Shown here: positions 32,164 through 39,742 of the stretch, one piece after another
Numbering within the stretch: the stretch's first letter is position 1
Layout: every line of letters begins with the position of its first letter
Assembly (NCBI GenBank): GCA_028711345.1
Contig: JAQTSK010000009.1
Coordinates: 1-48,684, forward strand
Length of the DNA: 48,684 nt
Origin: Candidatus Peribacteraceae bacterium
GTDB taxonomy: Bacteria; Patescibacteriota; Gracilibacteria; Peribacterales; Peribacteraceae
Direction: 5' to 3'
Program-made: the position numbers and the translations under genes
Notes under the pieces: generated by a model
The model's input: only the letters and a program-made list of their open reading frames with translations
Database searches by the model: none
What the model was told of the DNA's origin: nothing

Positions 32164-32271
32164 ATGGACTTCGTCGATCAGAGAACCCGCGAGAAAATCT
32201 TTGTTCTCGCAACACTGTGGACGACCTTCGCCGGTGCGTTCCTGCTCGTGGTTGCAGCGAACTATCGTTAA
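32164..32271 (+). CDS. Small single-pass membrane protein, 35 aa
   Basis: A charged N-terminus (DFVDQRTREKI) precedes one membrane helix (FVLATLWTTFAGAFLLVVAA) and ends in NYR and TAA. The ATG at 32164 lies ~19 bases after the predicted transcription start of a good promoter. A longer in-frame version from 32089 would start upstream of the promoter and is unlikely. No family is recognised. It is divergent from the LPASG protein gene. Confidence 0.55.
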   Translation: MDFVDQRTREKIFVLATLWTTFAGAFLLVVAANYR

Positions 32272-32345
32272 GTTCGTCACCGGTCGCCGGTCAGAACGTC
32301 ACCGGTCCTTCCGGCTGGTGACTTGAGACCTGTCGACCAGCGACA

Positions 32346-34034
32346 TTACGGTTGCCGAAGATCAATTCCCACTCCAAGCGGAGAGGGACCCTCCACCCAT
32401 CGGTATTCGGCGGAAGCATCGGTCCACTGAATGCTGCCGAGGGATTCCGGCGAACCGGCATCCGGCAGGGCGATGAAGACGCTGTTGCCGCCGGTGCCGG
32501 AGGGCAGCTGAACGTCAGCCGATACCGTGAGCTCCAGCGGTGTCGTGATTGTGAACGCACCCGATACATTCTGAAGACCGGTGCAGGAGATGGTGTCTCC
32601 GACGCTGCTGACGGTGCAGGAGGATATGCCTTTCGGCGACGAAAGTTGTACGGAGGAGAGGGCCACTTGTCCCGTGCGCCTGAGGGAGAAGACCATCTGC
32701 GTGAGTGTCGGCGGCCGGCCTTCCACCCCGGAGCCGTTGACGAGGAAACGGCCGAGGACTTTTCCGGTGCCGCTCTCCAGTACGCCGCTCACGGGTGAAA
32801 TAGCTTGGACAGTCAGGATCTTCGCAAGCGAGGTCTGGTGTTTGGGGAAGGGGCCGGAGAACGCGAGATTGACGGATTGGTTGGTGACGATCGTCCGCAG
32901 CGTCATCGTAACCGACCGCACCTGCACCAGATCTTCCGCGAAGCCGTTATTCGCCGTCGTCCGGATGACGGCGACGATGACGAGGTGCGAAGGCGAGGCT
33001 GCGGGCAGAACGAACGTTCCCGGCGTTGCGGAGGGAGAGTCGTAGATTTGTTTGTACTCGGCGATGTCGTTCGTTGTCCGCTGCCTCAGGGTCGCCACGA
33101 GGTCCCCGCCTGCAGTTCGCAGTTCCAGTCGATCGATGGCCCGCGCTTCCCGTGTCAGCGTCACGCGTGCCAACGACACTTCCGCCGATTCGGCGCGCGA
33201 GGGAACGATGAAGTCCGCGATGGCGTCGGAAGAGTCGCCGACGAGGAGGAAATGGCTGACGGATGGGAGGGTGAAGAGAGAGGAAACAGAAGAAGCAGAA
33301 GAAACAGAGGAAGCAGAGGAAGCAGAGGAAGCAGAGGAAGCAGAGGAAGACGAAGGTATAGAAGAACTGGAAGACGACGAGACGTGGAATTGTCCTGCTT
33401 CCGCAAGGCGGTATTCGTCCAATTGTCCGGCCGATTCCGCCAGGAATCCTCCGATGAGCCGCGCCGCTTTCCCGCGCGCGAGCGGAGTGCCGAAGCTGAT
33501 CGTGACGGGCAGGTCCGTCCCGCGTGATGTCGCGGCTTGATAATACGGCTCCCCCCAGTCCGCGCTGACCATCACCGGGATCTCGTAGTCAAAGAGTCGC
33601 GTCAGGATTTTGAGCGCCGCATCGTAGGCGACGGTGCTTCCCGGATCGAAGAGCCACTCGTCCTGCGGCGTGTCCGGATCGGCGTGGCCGCTCACGATCC
33701 CCGCATCTTTCGCGGCGCAGACGTACGGGCTGAACCAGTCTGTGTTTCGCACATCGGGGAAGCAATCCCTCGCCGTGAGATCGAGTCGTTGATCCTCCGG
33801 CAGGGACAGCATCGCCATCTTCAGAAATTCCGCGCGGTTGACGGGGCGCGACGGGGCGAAGCGGCGTTCACCGATTCCCTGTACCGCGCCGGCACGCGTG
33901 AGCAGGTTGATCCCTGCGGCATCGGATGATGATGACCGGACATCGGTATAGAAATCAGCGGGAGCGATGTCCACCGCGAAGGCGACTGCGGGGATCAGGA
34001 GACTGATGGCGAGGAGAGAGTGGGAGGTGCGCAT
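32346..34034 (-). CDS. Secreted S-layer-homology surface protein with Ser-rich linker
   Basis: 562 aa. A signal peptide (SHSLLAISLLIPAVAFA) is followed by two or three SLH-like units (~25-205), with GERRFAPSRPVNRAEFLK and CFPDVRNTDWFSPYV. A linker of SSS and SSA/SSV triplets (~220-260) follows, then ~300 residues of beta-rich domains (LRTAGGDLVATLRQ, MTLRTIVTNQSVNLAFSG, ELTVSADVQLP). The SLH part should bind a cell-wall polymer and the linker project the rest outward. The start at 34034 gives the signal peptide. A longer frame from 34112 would read through a 9-base tandem repeat as TLL triplets. Confidence 0.85.
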   Translation of the reverse strand: MRTSHSLLAISLLIPAVAFAVDIAPADFYTDVRSSSSDAAGINLLTRAGAVQGIGERRFAPSRPVNRAEFLKMAMLSLPEDQRLDLTARDCFPDVRNTDWFSPYVCAAKDAGIVSGHADPDTPQDEWLFDPGSTVAYDAALKILTRLFDYEIPVMVSADWGEPYYQAATSRGTDLPVTISFGTPLARGKAARLIGGFLAESAGQLDEYRLAEAGQFHVSSSSSSSIPSSSSASSASSASSASSVSSASSVSSLFTLPSVSHFLLVGDSSDAIADFIVPSRAESAEVSLARVTLTREARAIDRLELRTAGGDLVATLRQRTTNDIAEYKQIYDSPSATPGTFVLPAASPSHLVIVAVIRTTANNGFAEDLVQVRSVTMTLRTIVTNQSVNLAFSGPFPKHQTSLAKILTVQAISPVSGVLESGTGKVLGRFLVNGSGVEGRPPTLTQMVFSLRRTGQVALSSVQLSSPKGISSCTVSSVGDTISCTGLQNVSGAFTITTPLELTVSADVQLPSGTGGNSVFIALPDAGSPESLGSIQWTDASAEYRWVEGPSPLGVGIDLRQP

Positions 34035-34040
34035 GGCGGC

Positions 34041-34079
34041 GGGAGGTAAGGTAAGTAAGGTAAGTAAGGTAAGTAAGGT
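34041..34079. repeat. Nine-base GTAAGGTAA tandem repeat upstream of the SLH gene
   Basis: About four units of GTAAGGTAA lie just before the SLH gene start. CCTTACGTACCTTACC at 34115-34130 can pair with it, so the region can fold back. The unit is three codons long and reads TLL on the SLH strand. Confidence 0.85.
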
Positions 34080-34170
34080 ACGTGCTGTGATCACTGACGA
34101 TGCTGCCGCCACCTGCCTTACGTACCTTACCTACAATACCTTCCATACCTCCCGAGAGTGCGGCAAGGGA

Positions 34171-34199
34171 TTGTCGGCAGGTATCATTTCTGATATAAT
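34171..34199 (+). promoter_or_regulatory. Promoter of cassette A
   Basis: TTGTCG (34171-34176), a 17-base spacer and TGA-TATAAT (34194-34199), with 12 bases to the ATG at 34212. The -35 differs only in its last base from that of cassette B (TTGTCC). Confidence 0.7.
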
Positions 34200-34211
34200 A
34201 CTGAGAAAAAT

Positions 34212-34568
34212 ATGCCAATACCCACACAAGATCCGACGGGAGACGACGACGTGACCCCGCTCACGGGCGCTGCGCTGTACGACAGCATCATGGTCGACAT
34301 CGAACCGGAGCTCCTCACGAAGAACATTGCCGACCTTTCCGCGGTGATTGCCAAGGAAACGCCGGAGCAACGCAACGCCCGCGCCGTAAGGTACGCGTCC
34401 GCGTTCATCGAATACGAGAAGCGATTCGCGGCGCGAAAAGCAGACTGGGAAGCGGGATTCAAAAAGCTGAAAAGCACGGCCATGCACGTTATGGAAGGGG
34501 TGGTTGTGGAGGAGGAGCAAGGAAATCTTTCGTCACTCGAGGCTTCCATGTCATCCCTCTCCGCATGA
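34212..34568 (+). CDS. Cassette A small helical protein (paralog of the 36623 gene)
   Basis: 118 aa, no signal peptide, mostly helical, acidic N-terminus. Residues 22-68 align without gaps to residues 28-74 of the protein at 36623-36976. Shared features include L-[YF]-D, M, [DE]-[IV]-[DE]-P, TP and Y-x-S-A-x-I (13 of 47 identical and many conservative). Both start MP and carry an early D-P. The gene's TGA overlaps the ATG of the next gene as ATGA, so the two are translationally coupled. No known family is recognised. Confidence 0.75.
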   Translation: MPIPTQDPTGDDDVTPLTGAALYDSIMVDIEPELLTKNIADLSAVIAKETPEQRNARAVRYASAFIEYEKRFAARKADWEAGFKKLKSTAMHVMEGVVVEEEQGNLSSLEASMSSLSA

Positions 34569-36133
34569 CCGTTTTTCATTGTACAAATTTTGGCATCCTA
34601 TCTCTCTGCGGAGCGGAAGCGCGGCTGCTTTTGAATGTGAATAATCCGTCCACTGTTCCGATCCTCTCTGGCGGGTCACCGGAACTGGCAGATTCACTGC
34701 CGACGAATCCCGATCAGCGGCTGCAGAGACTGCAGGAGGATCTGGTGACGGGCCTTACGGACTCCGTCGAAGGTTTGGGTGTCAGTGCGGACGAAGAGCT
34801 GGAATTCCGGCGAGGTGCAGCTCAGCTGCTACTGCAAGAGATGCTCAACATTTACAAAGACAACATCCTCACTCCCGCGGAAGGAACCGCCAAGGAAGAT
34901 TCGGCATATACGAAGTTCCAGAACAAGGTGATTGAGCGGGTCTTTTTTCGCGGTGAACAACCCGCGGTGCGTGAGGTGCGAAAGCTCTTCGATGGACTTG
35001 GTTTGCATCCGTACTCCATCAATCGTCAGGTCTTTGTCAAAATAGTGAAGCAGAAGGTCCAGGTGCAGCCGCCGCCGCAGCCATCCCAGCCGCAGCAGGT
35101 ACCGACTGAAGCGGCGAAAGTAGGAACAGCTCCACCTACAGCTGGAAGTGATCTGCCTGAAACGGCTGAACCTGTGAGTTCTCCGGCGGCTGAACCGGCG
35201 GCACCGGCGGCAAGTTCCGCACCAGTAACTTCCCCCGCACCGGAACGCATGGATCCGACTGAGTGTGATCCTCTTACCGGAGTAATCACATGGCCGGCTA
35301 CATTATCACTAAAGCCAGAAATTAATGATTTTCGGAGGGCAATCGAAATAGAATTTTCCAAGCAGGCTGCTTTTCCGGAATTATCATTGCCTGTTGTCAC
35401 TTTTTCCGTGTCGAAAATTAGGGAAAATATTGATCAAATCAAGCCAAAAATTTCTAATCCTGAGGACATCGCATTTTTAGATAGAATGAGTGCGGAGGCA
35501 GCAATAAGATTAAAAAATGCCGAAGAGGCTGTCGAGAAAACCGTCGAGAAGCCACTTCCGGATGCCCTATTCAGTGCGCTCGCTCCCGAGTTGAATAACC
35601 CTCCATCCATCAAAATCAGCGTGAAAACACAGGGAGGAAAAGTCACTGATGCAAGGTTTGTTTTTGAGCCTCTTGCTCCCTACTTGGATCCATTTAAAAA
35701 ATATCCAGCAGAGGATATTGTGGATTCATTCAAAGGTAAAGTTATGACGGCGGAGGAGGCATGCAATGCGATCATAGTTAAACTGCAGGAATACGTGGAC
35801 GGGAAATCTGCAGCCCCCGCTGAGTCATTAATTGAAACCGATATTCCTGATGGGAAACTCAAAGAAGGCCTACAGGCTGATCTGGTTTTACCCGCCGGTT
35901 CAACCATTACCAAGTTCAAATTCGCTATTGAAAATGGTGTATTAAAGGATCTTGTATTTATTGTTTCAGATGGTGCAGGGAATCAGACTGAACGCATATT
36001 TGTTGCAGACCCTTACGGACCTTCGAGAATGCCGAAAGTTTGGGATGCATTTGTCGACGCAAAAAAAAGAGCTTGGAACGATGCAGAGAAGACGGCTCTC
36101 ATGAACGCGTTGGAAAATATTTACAATCCATAA
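34565..36133 (+). CDS. Cassette A large protein of unknown function
   Basis: 522 aa. The N-terminus (FGILSLCGAEARLL) resembles that of the cassette B large protein (LFGVSVAESRLL), and both then have an acidic helical region. Residues ~160-225 are a Pro/Gln/Ala-rich linker (QVQPPPQPSQPQQ, PAAEPAAPAAS). The C-terminal ~290 residues are mixed alpha/beta (VTFSVSKIRENID, IKISVKTQGGKVTDARF, LVLPAGSTITKFKFA). No signal peptide or membrane segment is evident. From about 35280 on the DNA is clearly more AT-rich than the first half, suggesting a mosaic origin. It is coupled to the small gene by a 4-base overlap. Confidence 0.75.
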   Translation: MTVFHCTNFGILSLCGAEARLLLNVNNPSTVPILSGGSPELADSLPTNPDQRLQRLQEDLVTGLTDSVEGLGVSADEELEFRRGAAQLLLQEMLNIYKDNILTPAEGTAKEDSAYTKFQNKVIERVFFRGEQPAVREVRKLFDGLGLHPYSINRQVFVKIVKQKVQVQPPPQPSQPQQVPTEAAKVGTAPPTAGSDLPETAEPVSSPAAEPAAPAASSAPVTSPAPERMDPTECDPLTGVITWPATLSLKPEINDFRRAIEIEFSKQAAFPELSLPVVTFSVSKIRENIDQIKPKISNPEDIAFLDRMSAEAAIRLKNAEEAVEKTVEKPLPDALFSALAPELNNPPSIKISVKTQGGKVTDARFVFEPLAPYLDPFKKYPAEDIVDSFKGKVMTAEEACNAIIVKLQEYVDGKSAAPAESLIETDIPDGKLKEGLQADLVLPAGSTITKFKFAIENGVLKDLVFIVSDGAGNQTERIFVADPYGPSRMPKVWDAFVDAKKRAWNDAEKTALMNALENIYNP

Positions 36134-36264
36134 TTTCTTCAACTCATCGTATCCTGGTCATCACTTCAATAACCACCGACGACACCGTAACCGTCATGTC
36201 TGATGATTGCCGACTGCTTGAGTGATGCGAACATTGAATATGGGGGCGTCGACGTGCGACCTTT

Positions 36265-36370
36265 GTCTGGAACCCTGATTCGCATGATTACAGGATTACC
36301 ATGATGATTCTATTGGCGGCGTCGGAGAGAATCATGGTAATCCTGTAATCCTTTGAATCATGGTTCAGAC
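36265..36370. repeat. Inverted-repeat (MITE-like) element, copy 2
   Basis: The ends are GTCTGGAACCCTGATTCGCA and TGAATCATGGTTCAGAC, and the inner arms are GATTACAGGATTACCATGAT and ATCATGGTAATCCTGTAATC. It matches copy 1 at 13480-13583 in layout and end sequence, with a different centre. It lies in the 489-base gap between the two cassettes. Confidence 0.85.
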
Positions 36371-36460
36371 GGGTGGCGGAAAAATGTCGGGGGTCACGGG
36401 CGCTGTCTGTCGCTGTGCTGTTGGCGCGCTTTGGATTGAAATCACGAATTGCCTGATGTT

Positions 36461-36501
36461 GTTGTCGTAGAGCCCGCAAAATTTTGCGTCTCTACGACAA
36501 C
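36461..36501. repeat. GTTGTCGTAGAG palindrome, copy 1
   Basis: The arms GTTGTCGTAGAG and CTCTACGACAAC flank a centre with GCAAAATTTTGC. A second member lies at 45422-45461. The rest of the 36134-36622 gap shows no gene. Confidence 0.85.
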
Positions 36502-36587
36502 GAAGCTTGTCCAACACAATCCCGTTTTGAATGAGGGATGGCAGCCATCTTGAGCAGCCGATTCCTGAGTTCAGTCGCGGTTTCCCA

Positions 36588-36616
36588 TTGTCCGAATCCT
36601 CCTCCTGTGGTACAAT
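36588..36616 (+). promoter_or_regulatory. Promoter of cassette B
   Basis: TTGTCC (36588-36593), a 17-base spacer and TGG-TACAAT (36611-36616), then 6 bases to the ATG at 36623. It predicts a leaderless mRNA. Confidence 0.7.
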
Positions 36617-36622
36617 ACTTCG

Positions 36623-36976
36623 ATGCCCACAACTCAAACCACCGACGATCCGGCAACCGACGGCAGCGCGTTCCTGCCGCTCAAAATTCCGGACATGGCC
36701 GTGCTCTTCGATCTCTTCATGCAGGAGGTCGATCCGCGCTTCACGCACGCCGGACAACCGGAGCTGAAGAAGGCGCTGGCGGCCGCGACGCCGGCGGAGA
36801 AGCAGGTTATCGCGGAGCAGTACGAATCGGCGCTCATCGGTTTTCAGCAGTGGATCAAGGTGTACTTCCGCGAGCTGAAAGGGGCCATCGGCAAGTACCG
36901 CAGGAGCATGGAGGACGACGGTCAGCAGGAGGGTCTTCTGTCAGCGGAATCCGCACTGGATATCAAAAATACATAA
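36623..36976 (+). CDS. Cassette B small helical protein (paralog of the 34212 gene)
   Basis: 117 aa, no signal peptide. It is helical throughout, with LFDLFMQEVDPRF, AAATPAEKQVIAEQYESALI and a C-terminal EDDGQQEGLLSAESALDI that resembles EEEQGNLSSLEASMSSL at the end of its paralog. Ten bases separate it from the next gene in the same direction. The shared order, promoter type and start motif with cassette A indicate an old tandem duplication. The function is unknown. Confidence 0.75.
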   Translation: MPTTQTTDDPATDGSAFLPLKIPDMAVLFDLFMQEVDPRFTHAGQPELKKALAAATPAEKQVIAEQYESALIGFQQWIKVYFRELKGAIGKYRRSMEDDGQQEGLLSAESALDIKNT

Positions 36977-36986
36977 CCCATTTTCT

Positions 36987-39437
36987 ATGAACATCCATTT
37001 TTTTCTCTTCGGGGTTTCAGTCGCGGAGTCGCGGCTGCTGTCTCAGGTCGAGACATTCTCCGGCATGAACGACGCCATCGGCGCCTCGGACGACTTCGAG
37101 CACGACGTGGTGGCGAAGCTGGATTGCAAGATACGGGCCAAGCTGGACAGCATGAGCGATGAAGATTTCGAAGCTGCGCTGGAAGCCGCCAAGCAAGCGG
37201 TGCTGAAGGAGAAAGATGAAGAGTTGAAAACTATTCAGCGGCGCATCGACGCAGCCGACGGAGCCCTGTCGAGCGCGGCTTCACATGCGCGCGGTGCAGC
37301 GGTCAATATTAACCGCCGCGGACACGGCGTTCGACAGGCGAGGCGCCTGAGGCGTGAATACGTCCCGGTGCGCGAGTTGGCGACATCACAGAGTATTCAT
37401 CAAATGCACATTCAGAACGAATCCAACGGGCGGGTCCAGATCGAGCGCATGACGTCCGAGCTCGGGATCAAAGAATCGATCCGTCGTCATCTGCAGTCCC
37501 TGCCGCCGCCGTCGCGGGAACGGGTGAAGGAGCTTCTGGATAAGATGAAAGTGGATGCGGAGAAACTGCGGGAGGCAAAAGATTTGGAGATCAGCAAGCG
37601 GCTGGACAAGATGAAATTGAAAGACGAAGTCAGGAACCTCGTGGATGTTCTTCCGACAAACATCAGGTCCGCGGTGGCCGATTCCTTCACGAGCGAATTC
37701 AAGCTGCTTGGGGGAGACGGAGGATTGGCGAAGATTGCAATGACGGACGGTGCTTTGCCAGCGCTTCGCACTGCCATCGATTCGGGAAAAAGGGTGATAG
37801 ATACCGCAAATGATACGGTCGATACGATAGTAAACGAATTTCTCGCAAAAATGTCACCACTGGAGGAAGAGCAAATCAAGAAATTCTTCGATGCACTCGA
37901 CAACCAAACCGCCGCCGCACTTGCGAATCCGGAGGCGTTCGGCGTGTCACCGGAAGATCAGGAGGCGTTCATTGCGGATCGCATCGGATTGATCAAGCAG
38001 ATACTGGAGCCATATAAAGGGACCCCCACGAAAATGCCTCCACCCGCCTCAGTTGAAGAAGGTAAATTCTTCGTTCAGAAGGGGCTTCTGATGATGTCCG
38101 GCGTGGATGTTGCCGCTCTGGAGAAAGGAAAATGGGACACGCAACCCGTTCCGATGCTGAAGGAAGACAGCCCGGAAGCAACGATGGCCAAGTTTGGAGG
38201 TCTGATTCTGTTCTGCATCGGTACGGCGCAGATGATGAAACAATCACTGAAAGATCTGACGAATAGCAAGGAGAAAACCCCCGAGAGCTTTACAGGAGAT
38301 AATGAAAAATTGGCTGGGGAGTTGGCTGCAGCTGAGGTGAAAAAGAATACAGATTTCCCCCCGCCGGATCCGAAGAAGAGATTGGATGATCGATTGGTTG
38401 CGAAGAGAGAAGAACTCAAGGACGAAAAGGACGCAGATAGGATTAAATGTGAGAAAGAGGTCAAAGAGATTACGGAGAAAATTGCCGAGCTAGAAGCACT
38501 GCAGAAGAAGATTGACGATTTGACGGCTGAGCGGAAAAAGCGTACGGATGCAGTGACGGATGCAAACACATGGATCAACAAAAAAAGCGGAATAATGCTC
38601 GAAAAAGTCGACTTGCTGGCTCCATGCAATCTCACGTTTCCGGAAGACAGCTTTGCTCATCCTTGGGGGGCGAGTGGCATTACAAAGACATTTGAAGCGA
38701 AGCATCCGGTCACTTTCTCTGAGAGTGAGAACGTGATTCAGATCGGCGAGACAACAATCAGGGTGGCGCCCGCTCCCGTCGGTGAAGACATCATTCTGAC
38801 CACGGGGGGAAAGGTGGAAACGGTATACGCGAGAAATCCGGCAATTACGGATATACCAACATATGAAACTGCACGAACAACAGACAACAAAGCATTTATG
38901 AGGTCACCACCGGTTGTGCGTAATGATCCGAAGGTGTTCCAGAATGAAATAGGTCTGGACCCGAGTCGCCTGCCGTATTCACCGGAAGCTTGTAAAAAGA
39001 AAGGTGATGTGATCGCAGCATTGGCTAAAAATGGAGCTACAGAATCTCCCTCATTTGTCGATGGTGTTGTAGCTTCCGACCCTAATTTTAAGTCAAGCCT
39101 TGATGATACGAAGGAAAGGCTTTCCAAGTATCAGGCTGTCTTCTCCCAATTACGTGATCTGACAGGTGGAAAGTTCGAAGTTTGTATGTGGTCTGGAACA
39201 GGATTGTGGGCGGCGGAGATGGACAGCTTGAAGACCGCATTAACTACCCTTGCATCAAAGACAAAGGCCGTTGCATGGCTCAAGGAAGGAAACAATGCTT
39301 TAGAGCTTGCGGAAAAATCCATTGCTGCTCCTCCTCATAAAGATTACGCACGAAGTAATGAGATTCTTTGGATTTCACTGCCGAGTATTCCTAAACTTGT
39401 CGCCAAGATAGATGAAATTATCCGGGCACATCCATAA
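36987..39437 (+). CDS. Cassette B large protein, coiled-coil rich, unknown function
   Basis: 816 aa. The N-terminus (FFLFGVSVAESRLLSQVE) matches the cassette A large protein. Residues ~45-215 are charged helices (DFEAALEAAKQAVLKEKDEE, LREAKDLEISKRLDKMK). One moderately hydrophobic stretch lies near residue 400 (FGGLILFCIGTAQMM), and a long coiled coil near 455-530 (DDRLVAKREELKDEKDAD, KKIDDLTAERKKRTD). The C-terminal ~290 residues are mixed alpha/beta (SENVIQIGETTIRVAPA, FEVCMWSGTGLWAAEM). No catalytic motif is recognised. The DNA becomes more AT-rich from ~38280, as in cassette A. No Shine-Dalgarno site precedes the ATG. Confidence 0.75.
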   Translation: MNIHFFLFGVSVAESRLLSQVETFSGMNDAIGASDDFEHDVVAKLDCKIRAKLDSMSDEDFEAALEAAKQAVLKEKDEELKTIQRRIDAADGALSSAASHARGAAVNINRRGHGVRQARRLRREYVPVRELATSQSIHQMHIQNESNGRVQIERMTSELGIKESIRRHLQSLPPPSRERVKELLDKMKVDAEKLREAKDLEISKRLDKMKLKDEVRNLVDVLPTNIRSAVADSFTSEFKLLGGDGGLAKIAMTDGALPALRTAIDSGKRVIDTANDTVDTIVNEFLAKMSPLEEEQIKKFFDALDNQTAAALANPEAFGVSPEDQEAFIADRIGLIKQILEPYKGTPTKMPPPASVEEGKFFVQKGLLMMSGVDVAALEKGKWDTQPVPMLKEDSPEATMAKFGGLILFCIGTAQMMKQSLKDLTNSKEKTPESFTGDNEKLAGELAAAEVKKNTDFPPPDPKKRLDDRLVAKREELKDEKDADRIKCEKEVKEITEKIAELEALQKKIDDLTAERKKRTDAVTDANTWINKKSGIMLEKVDLLAPCNLTFPEDSFAHPWGASGITKTFEAKHPVTFSESENVIQIGETTIRVAPAPVGEDIILTTGGKVETVYARNPAITDIPTYETARTTDNKAFMRSPPVVRNDPKVFQNEIGLDPSRLPYSPEACKKKGDVIAALAKNGATESPSFVDGVVASDPNFKSSLDDTKERLSKYQAVFSQLRDLTGGKFEVCMWSGTGLWAAEMDSLKTALTTLASKTKAVAWLKEGNNALELAEKSIAAPPHKDYARSNEILWISLPSIPKLVAKIDEIIRAHP

Positions 39438-39474
39438 AGCATTTGCGGAAACGGATAGTTTGGTTTTCTCATTT

Positions 39475-39562
39475 TGGTGCCGGGGAGAGGACTTGAACCT
39501 CCATGAGGGTGAACCCCCACCGGCTCCTAAGGCCGGCGCGTCTGCCGTTCCGCCACCCCGGC
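39475..39562 (-). tRNA. trnL(UAG): tRNA-Leu (anticodon TAG)
   Basis: On the minus strand the acceptor GCCGGGG pairs with CCCCGGC, followed by discriminator A and encoded CCA. The anticodon stem CCGGC holds the loop CTTAGGA, giving anticodon TAG. A long variable arm (GTGGGGGTTCACCCTC) marks a class II tRNA. Total length is 88 bases. Confidence 0.95.
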
Positions 39563-39633
39563 ATAATCGAATAAAAAAACAATTCTTTGTGATTTGTATT
39601 GTAGAGCGCTCGTGTCGTATGCACTATCGGAAG

Positions 39634-39705
39634 GCAAAAGGGAAAAAGGGAAAGAAGGCAAAAAGTAGAAACTGCCTATTGCCTTTTTGCCATTTTTCCT
39701 TTCAC
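39634..39705. repeat. GGCAAAAGGG-type repeat with inverted partner, copy 1
   Basis: GGCAAAAGGGAAAAAGGGAA and GAAGGCAAAAAG are followed by their near reverse complement TTGCCTTTTTGCC. It can form a long hairpin. Related stretches lie at 40873-40953 and 42742-42815, with a short one near 43231-43258. Confidence 0.75.
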
Positions 39706-39742
39706 GAAACAACCATTATCCAGAAGGCAATACGACAGGTCA

